Assembly (NCBI GenBank): GCA_029250685.1
Contig: JAQXEU010000008.1
Span: 1-42,094, forward strand
Direction: 5' to 3'
Source: Polaribacter sp.
GTDB taxonomy: Bacteria; Bacteroidota; Bacteroidia; Flavobacteriales; Flavobacteriaceae
Length of the DNA stretch: 42,094 nt
This document shows, in pieces, positions 26,243-34,309 of the stretch; positions within the stretch are counted from its first letter, which is position 1; the number at the start of each line of letters is the position of its first letter. The notes under the pieces were generated by a model. The model was not told where the DNA came from and searched no databases. It worked only from the letters and a program-made list of their open reading frames with translations. The position numbers and the translations under genes are program-made.

Positions 26243-27129
26243 TGGCAAAAGCAACAAAAAAGCAAGCTTTAGGAAGAGGATTATCTGCATTATTAAAAGA
26301 AACTTCTGTGGATATTAATTCTGCTTCTGATAAAAATGCTGATAAATTAGTTGGAAACATTGTTGAAATAGCATTGAATAATATTGAAGTTAATCCGTTT
26401 CAGCCAAGAACTTATTTTGATCAAGATGCGTTAACCGAACTAGCAAATTCGATAAAAGAATTGGGTGTTATTCAACCAATTACAGTTCGTAAACTAGAAG
26501 GAAATAAATTTCAATTAGTTTCTGGTGAACGTAGATTTAGAGCTTCAAAATTAATTGGAAATACAACTGTTCCTGCATATATTAGAATTGCCAACGACCA
26601 AGAAATGCTAGAAATGGCATTGGTTGAAAACATCCAACGTAAAAATTTAGATCCGATTGAAGTTGCGTTATCTTATCAACGTTTAATTGATGAAATTAAA
26701 TTAACACAAGAGCAATTAAGTGTTCGTGTTGGTAAAAAAAGATCAACTGTAACGAACTATTTACGTTTATTAAAATTAGATCCAATTGTTCAAACCGGAA
26801 TGCGTGATGGATTTATTTCTATGGGACACGGACGTGCTTTGATAAATGTTGATTCTTCAGAAAATCAATTAAATATTTACACTAAAGTTGTTAAAGATAA
26901 ATTGTCGGTTAGACAAACTGAAGAGTTGGTTAAAAATTTAAAAGATGAAAAAATTGCTGCAAAATCAAAAAAACAAACTCCTAGCTTTATAAAAGAATCT
27001 TTATCAGAATTAAATTCGTTTTTTGGTAGTAAAGTTGAAATAAATGCTACTGCAAAAGGAAAAGGAAAAATTTCAATTTCTTTTAAATCTGAAGAAGAGT
27101 TTAATCGCATAAAAAACTTACTAAAATAG
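26242..27129 (+). CDS. parB: Chromosome partitioning protein ParB (Spo0J)
   Basis: CTP-dependent DNA clamp that loads at parS sites. The 295 residues show the N-terminal ParA-contact peptide (KKQALGRGLSALLKE, about 6-20), the CTP-binding ParB/Srx domain (about 45-130) with NPFQPRTYFD and GERRFRASKLIG, and the central HTH domain (LTQEQLSVRVGKKRSTVTNY). The C-terminal dimerisation region is short and lysine-rich. It forms an operon with parA and DUF5683. Confidence 0.96.
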   Translation: MAKATKKQALGRGLSALLKETSVDINSASDKNADKLVGNIVEIALNNIEVNPFQPRTYFDQDALTELANSIKELGVIQPITVRKLEGNKFQLVSGERRFRASKLIGNTTVPAYIRIANDQEMLEMALVENIQRKNLDPIEVALSYQRLIDEIKLTQEQLSVRVGKKRSTVTNYLRLLKLDPIVQTGMRDGFISMGHGRALINVDSSENQLNIYTKVVKDKLSVRQTEELVKNLKDEKIAAKSKKQTPSFIKESLSELNSFFGSKVEINATAKGKGKISISFKSEEEFNRIKNLLK

Positions 27130-27719
27130 TGTTACCACTAAAAAAAATATTTTCCATTTTAGTTGTACTTATAACATTTTCTATAAGCGCACAAAAAGAT
27201 TCTACACAAGTAGATGACCTTAAAATAAAAGGAAAAATCAAAATAAATAGCAATTATTTCAATCCATTAACCCCCTCAAAAGCAGCATTTTATTCTGCTA
27301 TTTTTCCTGGCGGAGGGCAAATTTATAATAAGAAATTCTGGAAGGCACCAATTGTTTGGGGAGCAATGGGAACAAGTATTTATTTATATTTAGATAATAA
27401 TAATGAATACGACCGTTATAGAACAGCTTTTAAAATGCGAGAAGCAGGTTTGCAAGATGAATTTACAAATAATGACGGTTCTCTAACTGTTTCTAGAAAC
27501 GGGTTGATAAGCGCACAAAAAACACTAAAAAGCAATAGAGATTTAGCATTGTTAACTACCGTAGTTTTTTACGTATTACAAATCGTTGAGGCAAGCGTAA
27601 ATGCTCATTTACTACAATTTAACACCAACGACAATTTATCTTTTGCTCCATCAATGATTTATAATTCATCAACCTATGATATTCCAAAATTTGGATTCTC
27701 TTTTAAATATACTTTTTAA
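27129..27719 (+). CDS. DUF5683 domain protein
   Basis: A 196-residue exported protein with a GTG start that overlaps the parB stop by one base (TAGTG). The signal peptide is MLPLKKIFSILVVLITFSISAQ. The DUF5683 core reads PSKAAFYSAIFPGGGQIYNKKFWKAPIVWGA with a further hydrophobic helix (LLTTVVFYVLQIVEASV, about 140-157). Function is unknown; its constant position between parB and dapB in Flavobacteriaceae, as I recall it, suggests a link to the envelope or cell cycle. Confidence 0.85.
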   Translation: MLPLKKIFSILVVLITFSISAQKDSTQVDDLKIKGKIKINSNYFNPLTPSKAAFYSAIFPGGGQIYNKKFWKAPIVWGAMGTSIYLYLDNNNEYDRYRTAFKMREAGLQDEFTNNDGSLTVSRNGLISAQKTLKSNRDLALLTTVVFYVLQIVEASVNAHLLQFNTNDNLSFAPSMIYNSSTYDIPKFGFSFKYTF

Positions 27720-28421
27720 ATGAAAATAGCTTTATTAGGATATGGAAGAATGGGAAAGGAAATTGAGAAAGTTGCTTTACAAAGAGGTCACACAATCGTT
27801 ATCAGATCAAAATCTGATTCTATATATAATATTTTAGAAGCAGATGTTGCTATTGATTTTAGTATTCCAAATTCAGCTGTAAATAATATTTCTAATTGTA
27901 TTGAAAATCAAATTCCAATAATTTCTGGAACAACAGGATGGCTAGAAAATTATGATCAAATGGTTGATTTATGTAACGAAAAAAACGGTGCATTTATTTA
28001 TGCATCCAACTTTAGTTTGGGCGTAAATGTTTTTTTTGAATTGAATAATCAACTAGCAAAAATGGTAAATTCTTTAAGTGATTACAATATCACTATGGAA
28101 GAAATTCATCATGTAAAAAAATTAGATGCTCCAAGTGGAACTGCAATTACATTGGCAGAAGGAATTATAAAAAACAGCTCAAAATCAACTTGGGAGTTAA
28201 ACGGAAAAGCATCCAAAGAAATAATTCCGATTGCATCAAAAAGAACTGGAGATATTCCTGGAACACATAGTATAGATTATTCCTCAGAAGTAGATTCAAT
28301 CGAAATAAAACATACTGCGCACAATCGTAAAGGTTTTGCATTGGGAGCCGTTGTTGCGGCAGAATGGATTTTGAATAAAAAAGGTGTTTTTACAATGAAA
28401 GATGTGTTAAACATTGGTTAA
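27720..28421 (+). CDS. dapB: 4-hydroxy-tetrahydrodipicolinate reductase
   Basis: Reductase of the lysine/diaminopimelate pathway, reducing (2S,4S)-4-hydroxy-tetrahydrodipicolinate with NAD(P)H. The 233 residues have the nucleotide-binding start MKIALLGYGRMGKEIE (about 1-16) and the active-site segment EEIHHVKKLDAPSGTAITLA (about 140-159). The start codon follows the DUF5683 stop directly with no spacer, so it is in the parA operon. Confidence 0.95.
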   Translation: MKIALLGYGRMGKEIEKVALQRGHTIVIRSKSDSIYNILEADVAIDFSIPNSAVNNISNCIENQIPIISGTTGWLENYDQMVDLCNEKNGAFIYASNFSLGVNVFFELNNQLAKMVNSLSDYNITMEEIHHVKKLDAPSGTAITLAEGIIKNSSKSTWELNGKASKEIIPIASKRTGDIPGTHSIDYSSEVDSIEIKHTAHNRKGFALGAVVAAEWILNKKGVFTMKDVLNIG

Positions 28422-28473
28422 AGAATGTAACAATTCTTAACAAAACAAACTAATTTACTATTATTACGATGAC

Positions 28474-28491
28474 GTTTTCTAATTAGAAAAC
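28474..28491. promoter_or_regulatory. 18-bp perfect palindrome upstream of lepB
   Basis: GTTTTCTAATTAGAAAAC is a perfect palindrome 19 nt before the lepB ATG. It could be an operator, a short hairpin in the dapB-lepB mRNA, or a chance AT-rich palindrome. No TAnnTTTG box is present between dapB and lepB. Confidence 0.5.
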
Positions 28492-28510
28492 ATTCGAAAA
28501 AACACAAATT

Positions 28511-30088
28511 ATGACATTTACAGAATGGTTTTTATTCTTCTTAGCAATACAAGTAATTCACTTTTTAGCTACTTGGAAATTATATATAAAAGCTGGCAGA
28601 AAAGCTTGGGAAGCAATTGTACCTATTTACAACGCTATTGTATTAATGCAAATTATCAATCGCCCAAAATGGTGGACAATCTTATTATTTATTCCAATTA
28701 TTAACTTGTTAATGTTTCCAATTATCTGGGTAGAAACTTGTAGAAGTTTTAGTCATTATAAAAAATCAGACACAATTTTAGCAATTGCAACGTTAGGCTT
28801 TTATCTATTCTATATCAATTATTTTTCTACAAATGAGTATGTAAAAGACAGAAGTTTAGATCCAAGAAGTCCACTTGGCGAATGGATTAGTTCTATCGCT
28901 TTTGCAATTATTGCAGCAACTTTAGTGCATACTTATTTTATGCAACCCTATACAATACCATCTTCTTCATTAGAAAAAACATTATATGTTGGTGACTTTT
29001 TATTTGTAAGTAAATTCCATTACGGAGCAAGGGTTCCGATGACAGCAGTTGCTGCGCCAATGGTTCACGACACATTACCTTTTGTTGGTAAATCATACAT
29101 TTCTGATTCTAAAGATCAAAATTCAATTTTAAACAAATTGTCTTTTCCATATATGCGTTTACCAGGAATTCAGAAAATTAAACGAAATGATATTGTCGTT
29201 TTTAGTTGGCCTGCCGATTCATTGAATTTAATGTGGGGTGATTATTCGGGGAAATTCACATACAAACCTGTTGATAAAAGAACAAATTATGTAAAACGTG
29301 CTGTTGGGGTTCCGGGTGATTCTTTAGAAGTAAGGGACGGTTATGTTTTTATCAACGGAAAAAGAACCGTATTACCAGACAGAGCAAAGCCACAATATTT
29401 TTTCACGGTTGATACTGGTGGTAAACAATTTAGTCAAGGAGCAGCCAAAAGATATAATATTAGAGAATACGGATTTAGAGATGGGAAATTTATTTTAAAC
29501 CTTACAGATGATGAAGCTGCATTGATAAAAAACAACCCAATTGTAAAAAGTGTTCTCAAAAATTTAGAACCAAAAGGAACTTTTAATAAAGATATATTCC
29601 CTCATAGTCCTCATTATTTATGGACGAATGATAATTACGGACCAATTTATATTCCTAAAAAAGGAGAAACAGTTGAATTGAATGAAAAATCAATGCCGTT
29701 TTATGAACAAATCATCAGAAGGTACGAATTCAATAATTTATCAATTGTAGGAAACGATTATTATTTAAATGGTAAAAAAGCAACCACTTATACCTTTAAG
29801 CAAGATTATTATTGGTTAATGGGAGACAACAGACAAAACTCCTTAGATGCACGTTCTTGGGGCTATGTTCCGTTTGATCATGTTGTCGGAAAACCTGTAT
29901 TTATTTGGTTAAGTTGGGATCCAGACGCAAAAGGATTTGCAAAATTTTCTTCAATTCGTTGGGACAGAATGTTTACGACTGTTGGTGGCGATGGAGAACC
30001 GAGATCATACTTCAAAGTTTTCTTGATTTTTTTAATGGGATATTTTGTAGTGAATTATTACCGTAAAAAGAAAAAAGAAACCAAATAA
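28511..30088 (+). CDS. lepB: Signal peptidase I with N-terminal membrane extension
   Basis: Signal peptidase that cleaves Sec signal peptides outside the cytoplasmic membrane. At 525 residues it is much longer than the roughly 320-residue E. coli enzyme. The first 110 residues hold several membrane helices (about 5-20, 55-75, 88-105) of a DUF5684-like extension. The catalytic Ser sits in IPSSSLEKTL (by alignment S153, after the helix at about 125-143) and the catalytic Lys is K262 in VKRAVGVPGDSLEV. The conserved MGDNRQNSLDARSWGYV closes the fold. An extra loop of about 100 residues lies between boxes D and E. Confidence 0.92.
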   Translation: MTFTEWFLFFLAIQVIHFLATWKLYIKAGRKAWEAIVPIYNAIVLMQIINRPKWWTILLFIPIINLLMFPIIWVETCRSFSHYKKSDTILAIATLGFYLFYINYFSTNEYVKDRSLDPRSPLGEWISSIAFAIIAATLVHTYFMQPYTIPSSSLEKTLYVGDFLFVSKFHYGARVPMTAVAAPMVHDTLPFVGKSYISDSKDQNSILNKLSFPYMRLPGIQKIKRNDIVVFSWPADSLNLMWGDYSGKFTYKPVDKRTNYVKRAVGVPGDSLEVRDGYVFINGKRTVLPDRAKPQYFFTVDTGGKQFSQGAAKRYNIREYGFRDGKFILNLTDDEAALIKNNPIVKSVLKNLEPKGTFNKDIFPHSPHYLWTNDNYGPIYIPKKGETVELNEKSMPFYEQIIRRYEFNNLSIVGNDYYLNGKKATTYTFKQDYYWLMGDNRQNSLDARSWGYVPFDHVVGKPVFIWLSWDPDAKGFAKFSSIRWDRMFTTVGGDGEPRSYFKVFLIFLMGYFVVNYYRKKKKETK

Positions 30089-30685
30089 ATGTCTTTGTTT
30101 ATACCAACGTACTTCTCTCCTATTTCGCAATATATGACTATTGCAAATTCAGATAAAGTCCTTTTTGAAACCGAAGATAATTTCCAAAAACAAACCTATA
30201 GAAATCGTTGCTATATATACGGCTCTAATGGAAAACAGTTATTAAATATCCCTGTAAAACACACTTCAACTTCATCAAAAAAAAAGACAAAAGATACGTT
30301 GGTTGATAATTCTGTTTCTTGGCAAAATCAACATTTAAAATCGATACAAATTGCTTACAGAAATTCACCTTTTTTTGAATTTTACGAAGATGATTTATTA
30401 CCAATTCTTTCAAAAGAATACAAATACTTATTAGACCTGAATATTGATACGTATTTATTTATTACTGATGCTTTGCAAATACACCAAAAGTATTCTAAAA
30501 CAACAGAATACATTGTTTCTTCAGAAAATGATTATCGCCTTTTAGCAAATGCTAAACAAGAACATGAATACAAATTTAATAGCTACATACAAATGTTTGA
30601 TGATAAATTTGGGTTTATTAAGAACTTATCAGTTTTAGACTTACTTTTTATGGAAGGACCAAATGCTATTAGTTTTTTAGAATAA
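30089..30685 (+). CDS. WbqC family protein
   Basis: A 198-residue member of the WbqC-like family, first described from O-antigen gene clusters and of uncertain function. The start MSLFIPTYFSPISQYMTIANSDKVLFETEDNF and the Y(R)NRC segment are typical. It has no signal peptide or membrane helix. It begins right after the lepB stop codon with no spacer, as in other Flavobacteriaceae, and ends the operon. Confidence 0.85.
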   Translation: MSLFIPTYFSPISQYMTIANSDKVLFETEDNFQKQTYRNRCYIYGSNGKQLLNIPVKHTSTSSKKKTKDTLVDNSVSWQNQHLKSIQIAYRNSPFFEFYEDDLLPILSKEYKYLLDLNIDTYLFITDALQIHQKYSKTTEYIVSSENDYRLLANAKQEHEYKFNSYIQMFDDKFGFIKNLSVLDLLFMEGPNAISFLE

Positions 30686-30692
30686 AAATTGT

Positions 30693-30700
30693 TAAGTTTG
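30693..30700 (+). promoter_or_regulatory. Possible -7 promoter box of the Crp/Fnr gene
   Basis: TAAGTTTG fits TAnnTTTG and lies 32 nt before the regulator's ATG. No clear -33 TTG lies upstream within the wbqC end. Confidence 0.45.
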
Positions 30701-30732
30701 AGGAGTTAAGAATTAATTCCCCTATATTCTAA

Positions 30733-31308
30733 ATGACTTTTATTGAAACTTTTATAAATCAAGTTCAACCATTGTCTGACAATGCCTTAGCGTTGTTTAA
30801 AAGTATTGTCACAAAAAAATCATTCTCTAAAAATGATGTTTTTGTCTCTTCAGGAAGTCTTCCTTCAAAGTTTTACTTATTAAAACAAGGTATTGCAAGA
30901 TCTTTCACTGTTGATCAAAAAGGAAAAGAACACATTAGAACCTTATTTACTCCTATAACAACTTCTGGCGCATTAGCAGCACTTATTAAAAAAGAACCAT
31001 CAAGGTCTACTTATGATTGCTTAACAGATTGTGAATTCTTAGAAGGCGACTATTATAAGTTTATTGAATTAACAAAAATTAATCACGAACTTGCTTTATT
31101 TCATGTAAAAATTTTAGAAGCTGTTTTTTTAAATGTTGTGAAAAGAATTAGTGAACTTTCTTCTTTAAATGCCACAGAAAGATATGTCAAATTAAAAAAA
31201 GAAATTCCAGATATTGATAATTTAATTCAGCAATACCACATTGCATCATACTTAAATATTACTCCTGTTCAGTTAAGTAGAATTAGAAAAGAGTTATATT
31301 CTAGATAA
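30733..31308 (+). CDS. Crp/Fnr family transcriptional regulator
   Basis: A 191-residue regulator with an N-terminal cyclic-nucleotide-binding-type beta roll (about 20-110: FVSSGSLPSKFYLLKQGIAR) and a C-terminal helix-turn-helix (about 155-191: HIASYLNITPVQLSRIRKEL). No cysteine cluster for an Fe-S centre is seen, so it is not an Fnr oxygen sensor; the ligand is unknown. An inverted repeat and promoter box lie right behind the gene and may be its target. It is separated from the next gene by 153 nt. Confidence 0.88.
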   Translation: MTFIETFINQVQPLSDNALALFKSIVTKKSFSKNDVFVSSGSLPSKFYLLKQGIARSFTVDQKGKEHIRTLFTPITTSGALAALIKKEPSRSTYDCLTDCEFLEGDYYKFIELTKINHELALFHVKILEAVFLNVVKRISELSSLNATERYVKLKKEIPDIDNLIQQYHIASYLNITPVQLSRIRKELYSR

Positions 31309-31327
31309 AATATCTATAAACATATGT

Positions 31328-31346
31328 TAACTGTTAACAACAGTTA
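31328..31346. promoter_or_regulatory. Perfect 19-bp inverted repeat, candidate operator
   Basis: TAACTGTTAACAACAGTTA (8-bp arms, 3-bp spacer) lies 19 nt after the regulator's stop codon. It is flanked by two copies of ACATATGT (31320-31327 and 31363-31370). It covers the place where the -33 element of the promoter at 31353-31360 should be. Confidence 0.55.
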
Positions 31347-31352
31347 TTTATA

Positions 31353-31360
31353 TATATTTG
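31353..31360 (+). promoter_or_regulatory. Possible -7 promoter box between the Crp/Fnr gene and DUF6122
   Basis: TATATTTG fits TAnnTTTG. A transcript starting a few bases downstream would meet the terminator at 31417-31447 after about 80 nt. Confidence 0.5.
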
Positions 31361-31364
31361 GTAC

Positions 31365-31447
31365 ATATGTAAAATAGTATCCCCCAATAAATATAGTATC
31401 ATAAGTTATTTATTACAAAAAGACTTGTAAAACTGCAGGTCTTTTTT
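31365..31447 (+). ncRNA. Candidate small RNA or attenuator leader
   Basis: The segment runs from just after the promoter box to the end of a terminator and contains no open frame of note. It has a direct repeat ATAGTATC (about 31374-31381 and 31393-31400) and a CCCCC run. It could be a small RNA of about 80 nt, or a leader that controls the DUF6122 gene, which starts 15 nt later. The evidence is layout only. Confidence 0.25.
31417..31447 (+). terminator. Intrinsic terminator upstream of DUF6122
   Basis: AAAAAGACTTG and CAGGTCTTTTT form an 11-bp stem (one wobble pair) around an 8-nt loop and end in a T run. It lies 15 nt before the DUF6122 ATG. Confidence 0.85.
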
Positions 31448-31461
31448 ATTTTTACATAATT

Positions 31462-31770
31462 ATGGACTTCAAATTTCTAGTACACTACAGCTTTCATTTT
31501 ATTGTTCCAGCAATAATTGCTTTTATTTTTTTTAAAGAAAATTGGAAGAAAGTATATCTTATTTTTATTGCAATGATGCTGATTGATTTAGATCATTTAT
31601 TAGCAAACCCAATTTTTGACCCAAATAGATGTAGTATTAATTTCCATCCTTTACATAGTTATATCGCAATTGGATTTTATTTTTTATTATCAATTTGGAA
31701 AAGGACAAGAGTTTTTGGAATTGGATTATTATTACATATTCTTGCAGATACTATCGATTGTTTTTTATAA
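31462..31770 (+). CDS. DUF6122 family membrane protein
   Basis: A 102-residue membrane protein of the DUF6122 type. It has about three hydrophobic helices (10-24, 30-45, 70-85) and the polar motif DLDHLLANPIFDP (about 42-54) followed by HPLHS and a late LHILAD. The Asp/His pattern resembles membrane-bound metal-dependent hydrolases, but catalysis is not shown. Its 3' end overlaps the convergent flippase gene by 20 bp. No certain promoter of its own lies after the terminator at 31417-31447. Confidence 0.75.
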   Translation: MDFKFLVHYSFHFIVPAIIAFIFFKENWKKVYLIFIAMMLIDLDHLLANPIFDPNRCSINFHPLHSYIAIGFYFLLSIWKRTRVFGIGLLLHILADTIDCFL

Positions 31771-33211
31771 ACTTATCAATAATCGTATTTATATCCGAAG
31801 AAATATTGAGTTTATAAACAAGTACTAGATAACTTAATGCTATTAAAGTTCCTTTTAGTCCGATATTGACAATTGGGTGAAAACTAAATTCCCAAAAGAA
31901 AAACAAGCTGTAGATTGCGCCCAAAATTAATAGCAAATAAATAGTCTTTCTTGTAAAAGGCAAAATATTAAATTTCTTTTTCACATACCAAATTTTCACT
32001 GTATTAAAGAACAATAAGACTACTAAAGTAGACAACGCAGCTCCATTCATTCTATATAAAGATATCAACCAATTATTTAAAATAATTACCGATAAGGCCA
32101 TAGCAATAGCATAGGGCAACAATATTTTATAATGTTTAGAATTAGAAATAATTGCACCGTTATTTCCCAAAGACATTGTATATAGTTTAGCAATTGAAAT
32201 CATAAAAACTACCCAAATTCCCTGAGAATATTTTTCATCAATCAACAAATATCCTTGGTTAATATTTAAGTTAATCAACAAAAAAAATAATCCACATATT
32301 AATAATAAATTAATCGAAGTACTTTTATATAACTTATAAATTTCTGATGTGTTATTTTCGTTTAAAGCTTTGGCTGTTATTGGTTGAATGATTTGTGCCA
32401 TTGCTCTTCCAGGAGCTTCTAATAAAGACGCGATGTAAACTCCCACAGAATAAAAAGCTGTGTATGCAATTGCTTCTTTTTGAGGAATCATAAACTTATC
32501 AATATCTAACAAAATTGCCCCAGCAGAACCCGCTAAAATAATATATGAAGCGTATTTAAACACTTCTTTATAATTACTTGGTAATTGAAATGTAAACTTA
32601 GGCGTATACAATTTTAATGCATATAAAAGCATTACAAAAGCACGAACAAAATAAGCTCCTGTTAGATAATAAATGAATTCAATCTGATCAATTACCTTTA
32701 AAAAAACTAACAATAAAAGAATCATTACTGCAATTCTAGAAAACATTTCTTTTAAGATATTTCCAAAAACTGATTGCATTTGCACTTTTGCCCAAGCATA
32801 AAAAATCTCGAAATAAGCGGTTGCAATTGCCACCAAATAAATAACCCAAGTGAAATCCTTGATAATTGGATTCTCAATGGATAAATAGCTACTAATTTGT
32901 TCATAAAAAACAGCTCCAAAAAAACCAAAAGGAATTGCTATAATAAAAGGTAATAATAATGAAGAGCTTAAAAACTTATCTCTTTCGAGTTTAGAGGTAT
33001 ATGAAGAAAAGAATTTAACAATAGAATATTGAACACCAAAAGCCGTTAAAGGCATTAATAAGTTTGCTGTTGACAATAGATACGTAACCAAACCATAATA
33101 TTCATCGGTTAAGAAATTTGTATATAAAAACAATGCATTTGTGCCACCAATTCCGAATGCTGCGAAAGTAATGATTGTGTTTTTAAATGATTGTTTTAAT
33201 ACAATTCCCAA
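31751..33211 (-). CDS. Oligosaccharide flippase family protein
   Basis: A 486-residue polytopic protein with about 12-14 membrane helices, in the polysaccharide-export (Wzx/MATE-like) superfamily. It probably flips lipid-linked oligosaccharide across the cytoplasmic membrane. The pattern FKNTIITFAAFGIGGTNALF at the N-terminus and LPLTAFGVQYSIVKFFSS are typical. It is the last gene of the glycan operon, 7 nt after the epimerase gene. No O-antigen polymerase or initiating phosphoglycosyltransferase lies within the window. Confidence 0.87.
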   Translation of the reverse strand: MGIVLKQSFKNTIITFAAFGIGGTNALFLYTNFLTDEYYGLVTYLLSTANLLMPLTAFGVQYSIVKFFSSYTSKLERDKFLSSSLLLPFIIAIPFGFFGAVFYEQISSYLSIENPIIKDFTWVIYLVAIATAYFEIFYAWAKVQMQSVFGNILKEMFSRIAVMILLLLVFLKVIDQIEFIYYLTGAYFVRAFVMLLYALKLYTPKFTFQLPSNYKEVFKYASYIILAGSAGAILLDIDKFMIPQKEAIAYTAFYSVGVYIASLLEAPGRAMAQIIQPITAKALNENNTSEIYKLYKSTSINLLLICGLFFLLINLNINQGYLLIDEKYSQGIWVVFMISIAKLYTMSLGNNGAIISNSKHYKILLPYAIAMALSVIILNNWLISLYRMNGAALSTLVVLLFFNTVKIWYVKKKFNILPFTRKTIYLLLILGAIYSLFFFWEFSFHPIVNIGLKGTLIALSYLVLVYKLNISSDINTIIDKFIKNNR

Positions 33212-33218
33212 TGAAAAA

Positions 33219-34304
33219 TTATTTAGTTAATAATGACACAATTGATTGATGAATACTTTCTCCAACATGATTCCCATATAATTCCATATTGAAATCTTTT
33301 GTTGAATTTTTGTACTTATTAAAAGCATTCATCATTTTAGATTGACTGCTTCCAACAATTTCCGCGAAACCATTTTCTACCAATTCAATCCACTCTGTTT
33401 CCTCTCTCACAATGATGCAATGCTTCTTATTAAAGAATGCTTCTTTTTGTAATCCTCCGCTATCAGAAATTACCATTTTACAATTTTTTAATAATTCTAA
33501 CATGGCGAAATATCCAACAGGGTTTATCAAAGTAATTTTAGGTTTAATATTATTTTGTTTTAATATTTTCTTAGTTCTAGGATGCAATGGCAAAACAACA
33601 TTACAAGCTGTGTTAATATCTTCTAAAGCGTTAAAAATAGATTTTAATTTACCTAGATCATCCGTGTTTTCTTGTCGATGAATGGTTGCCAAAACAAATT
33701 CGTTTTTTGTTAAATTTAAATCAGAAATTATAGATGATTTCTCAGCAGATTTTTTGCTATAATAGGCAACAGCATCTTTCATAATATCACCATTCTTTTC
33801 AATTTGAATTGGTAAATTATCAAAACCTTCATTTTTCAAGTTTTTGATTGCAGTTTCTGTTGGGCAACATAATAAATCAGAAATTCTATCAGTTAAAATT
33901 CTATTGATTTCTTCTGGCATTTTCATATTAAAAGAACGCAAACCAGCTTCAATATGAATTACTTTGATATGCATTTTTTTTGCCGCTAAAGAACCAGCAA
34001 TAGTAGAATTCGTGTCACCATAAACAACAACTGCATCAGGCTTTTCATCCAACAAGATGGCTTCAACTTTTTCTAACATTTGTCCAGTCATTGCTCCGTG
34101 ACCTAACGAATTTATTGCCAAATTATATTTAGGCTTTGGAATTTCCATTTCTTGGAAAAACACTTCACTCATATTCGCATCAAAATGTTGTCCCGTATGA
34201 ATAATAATTTCCTCAATTTGATTGTGCTCTTTTATCACTCTGCTTAAAACTGCAGCTTTCACAAATTGTGGTCTTGCTCCTAAAATGGTTACTATTTTTT
34301 TCAT
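33219..34304 (-). CDS. wecB: UDP-N-acetylglucosamine 2-epimerase (non-hydrolysing)
   Basis: Interconverts UDP-GlcNAc and UDP-ManNAc for surface glycans. The 361 residues show the start KKIVTILGARPQFVKAAVLS (about 2-21) with the GARPQF motif, HTGQHFDANMS (about 36-46), VVYGDTNSTIAG and HIEAGLRSF, and the later SDSGGLQKEAFF. It follows a glycosyltransferase gene by 5 nt. A ManNAc dehydrogenase is not seen nearby, so the product may be used directly or oxidised elsewhere. Confidence 0.93.
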   Translation of the reverse strand: MKKIVTILGARPQFVKAAVLSRVIKEHNQIEEIIIHTGQHFDANMSEVFFQEMEIPKPKYNLAINSLGHGAMTGQMLEKVEAILLDEKPDAVVVYGDTNSTIAGSLAAKKMHIKVIHIEAGLRSFNMKMPEEINRILTDRISDLLCCPTETAIKNLKNEGFDNLPIQIEKNGDIMKDAVAYYSKKSAEKSSIISDLNLTKNEFVLATIHRQENTDDLGKLKSIFNALEDINTACNVVLPLHPRTKKILKQNNIKPKITLINPVGYFAMLELLKNCKMVISDSGGLQKEAFFNKKHCIIVREETEWIELVENGFAEIVGSSQSKMMNAFNKYKNSTKDFNMELYGNHVGESIHQSIVSLLTK

Positions 34305-34309
34305 ATAAA

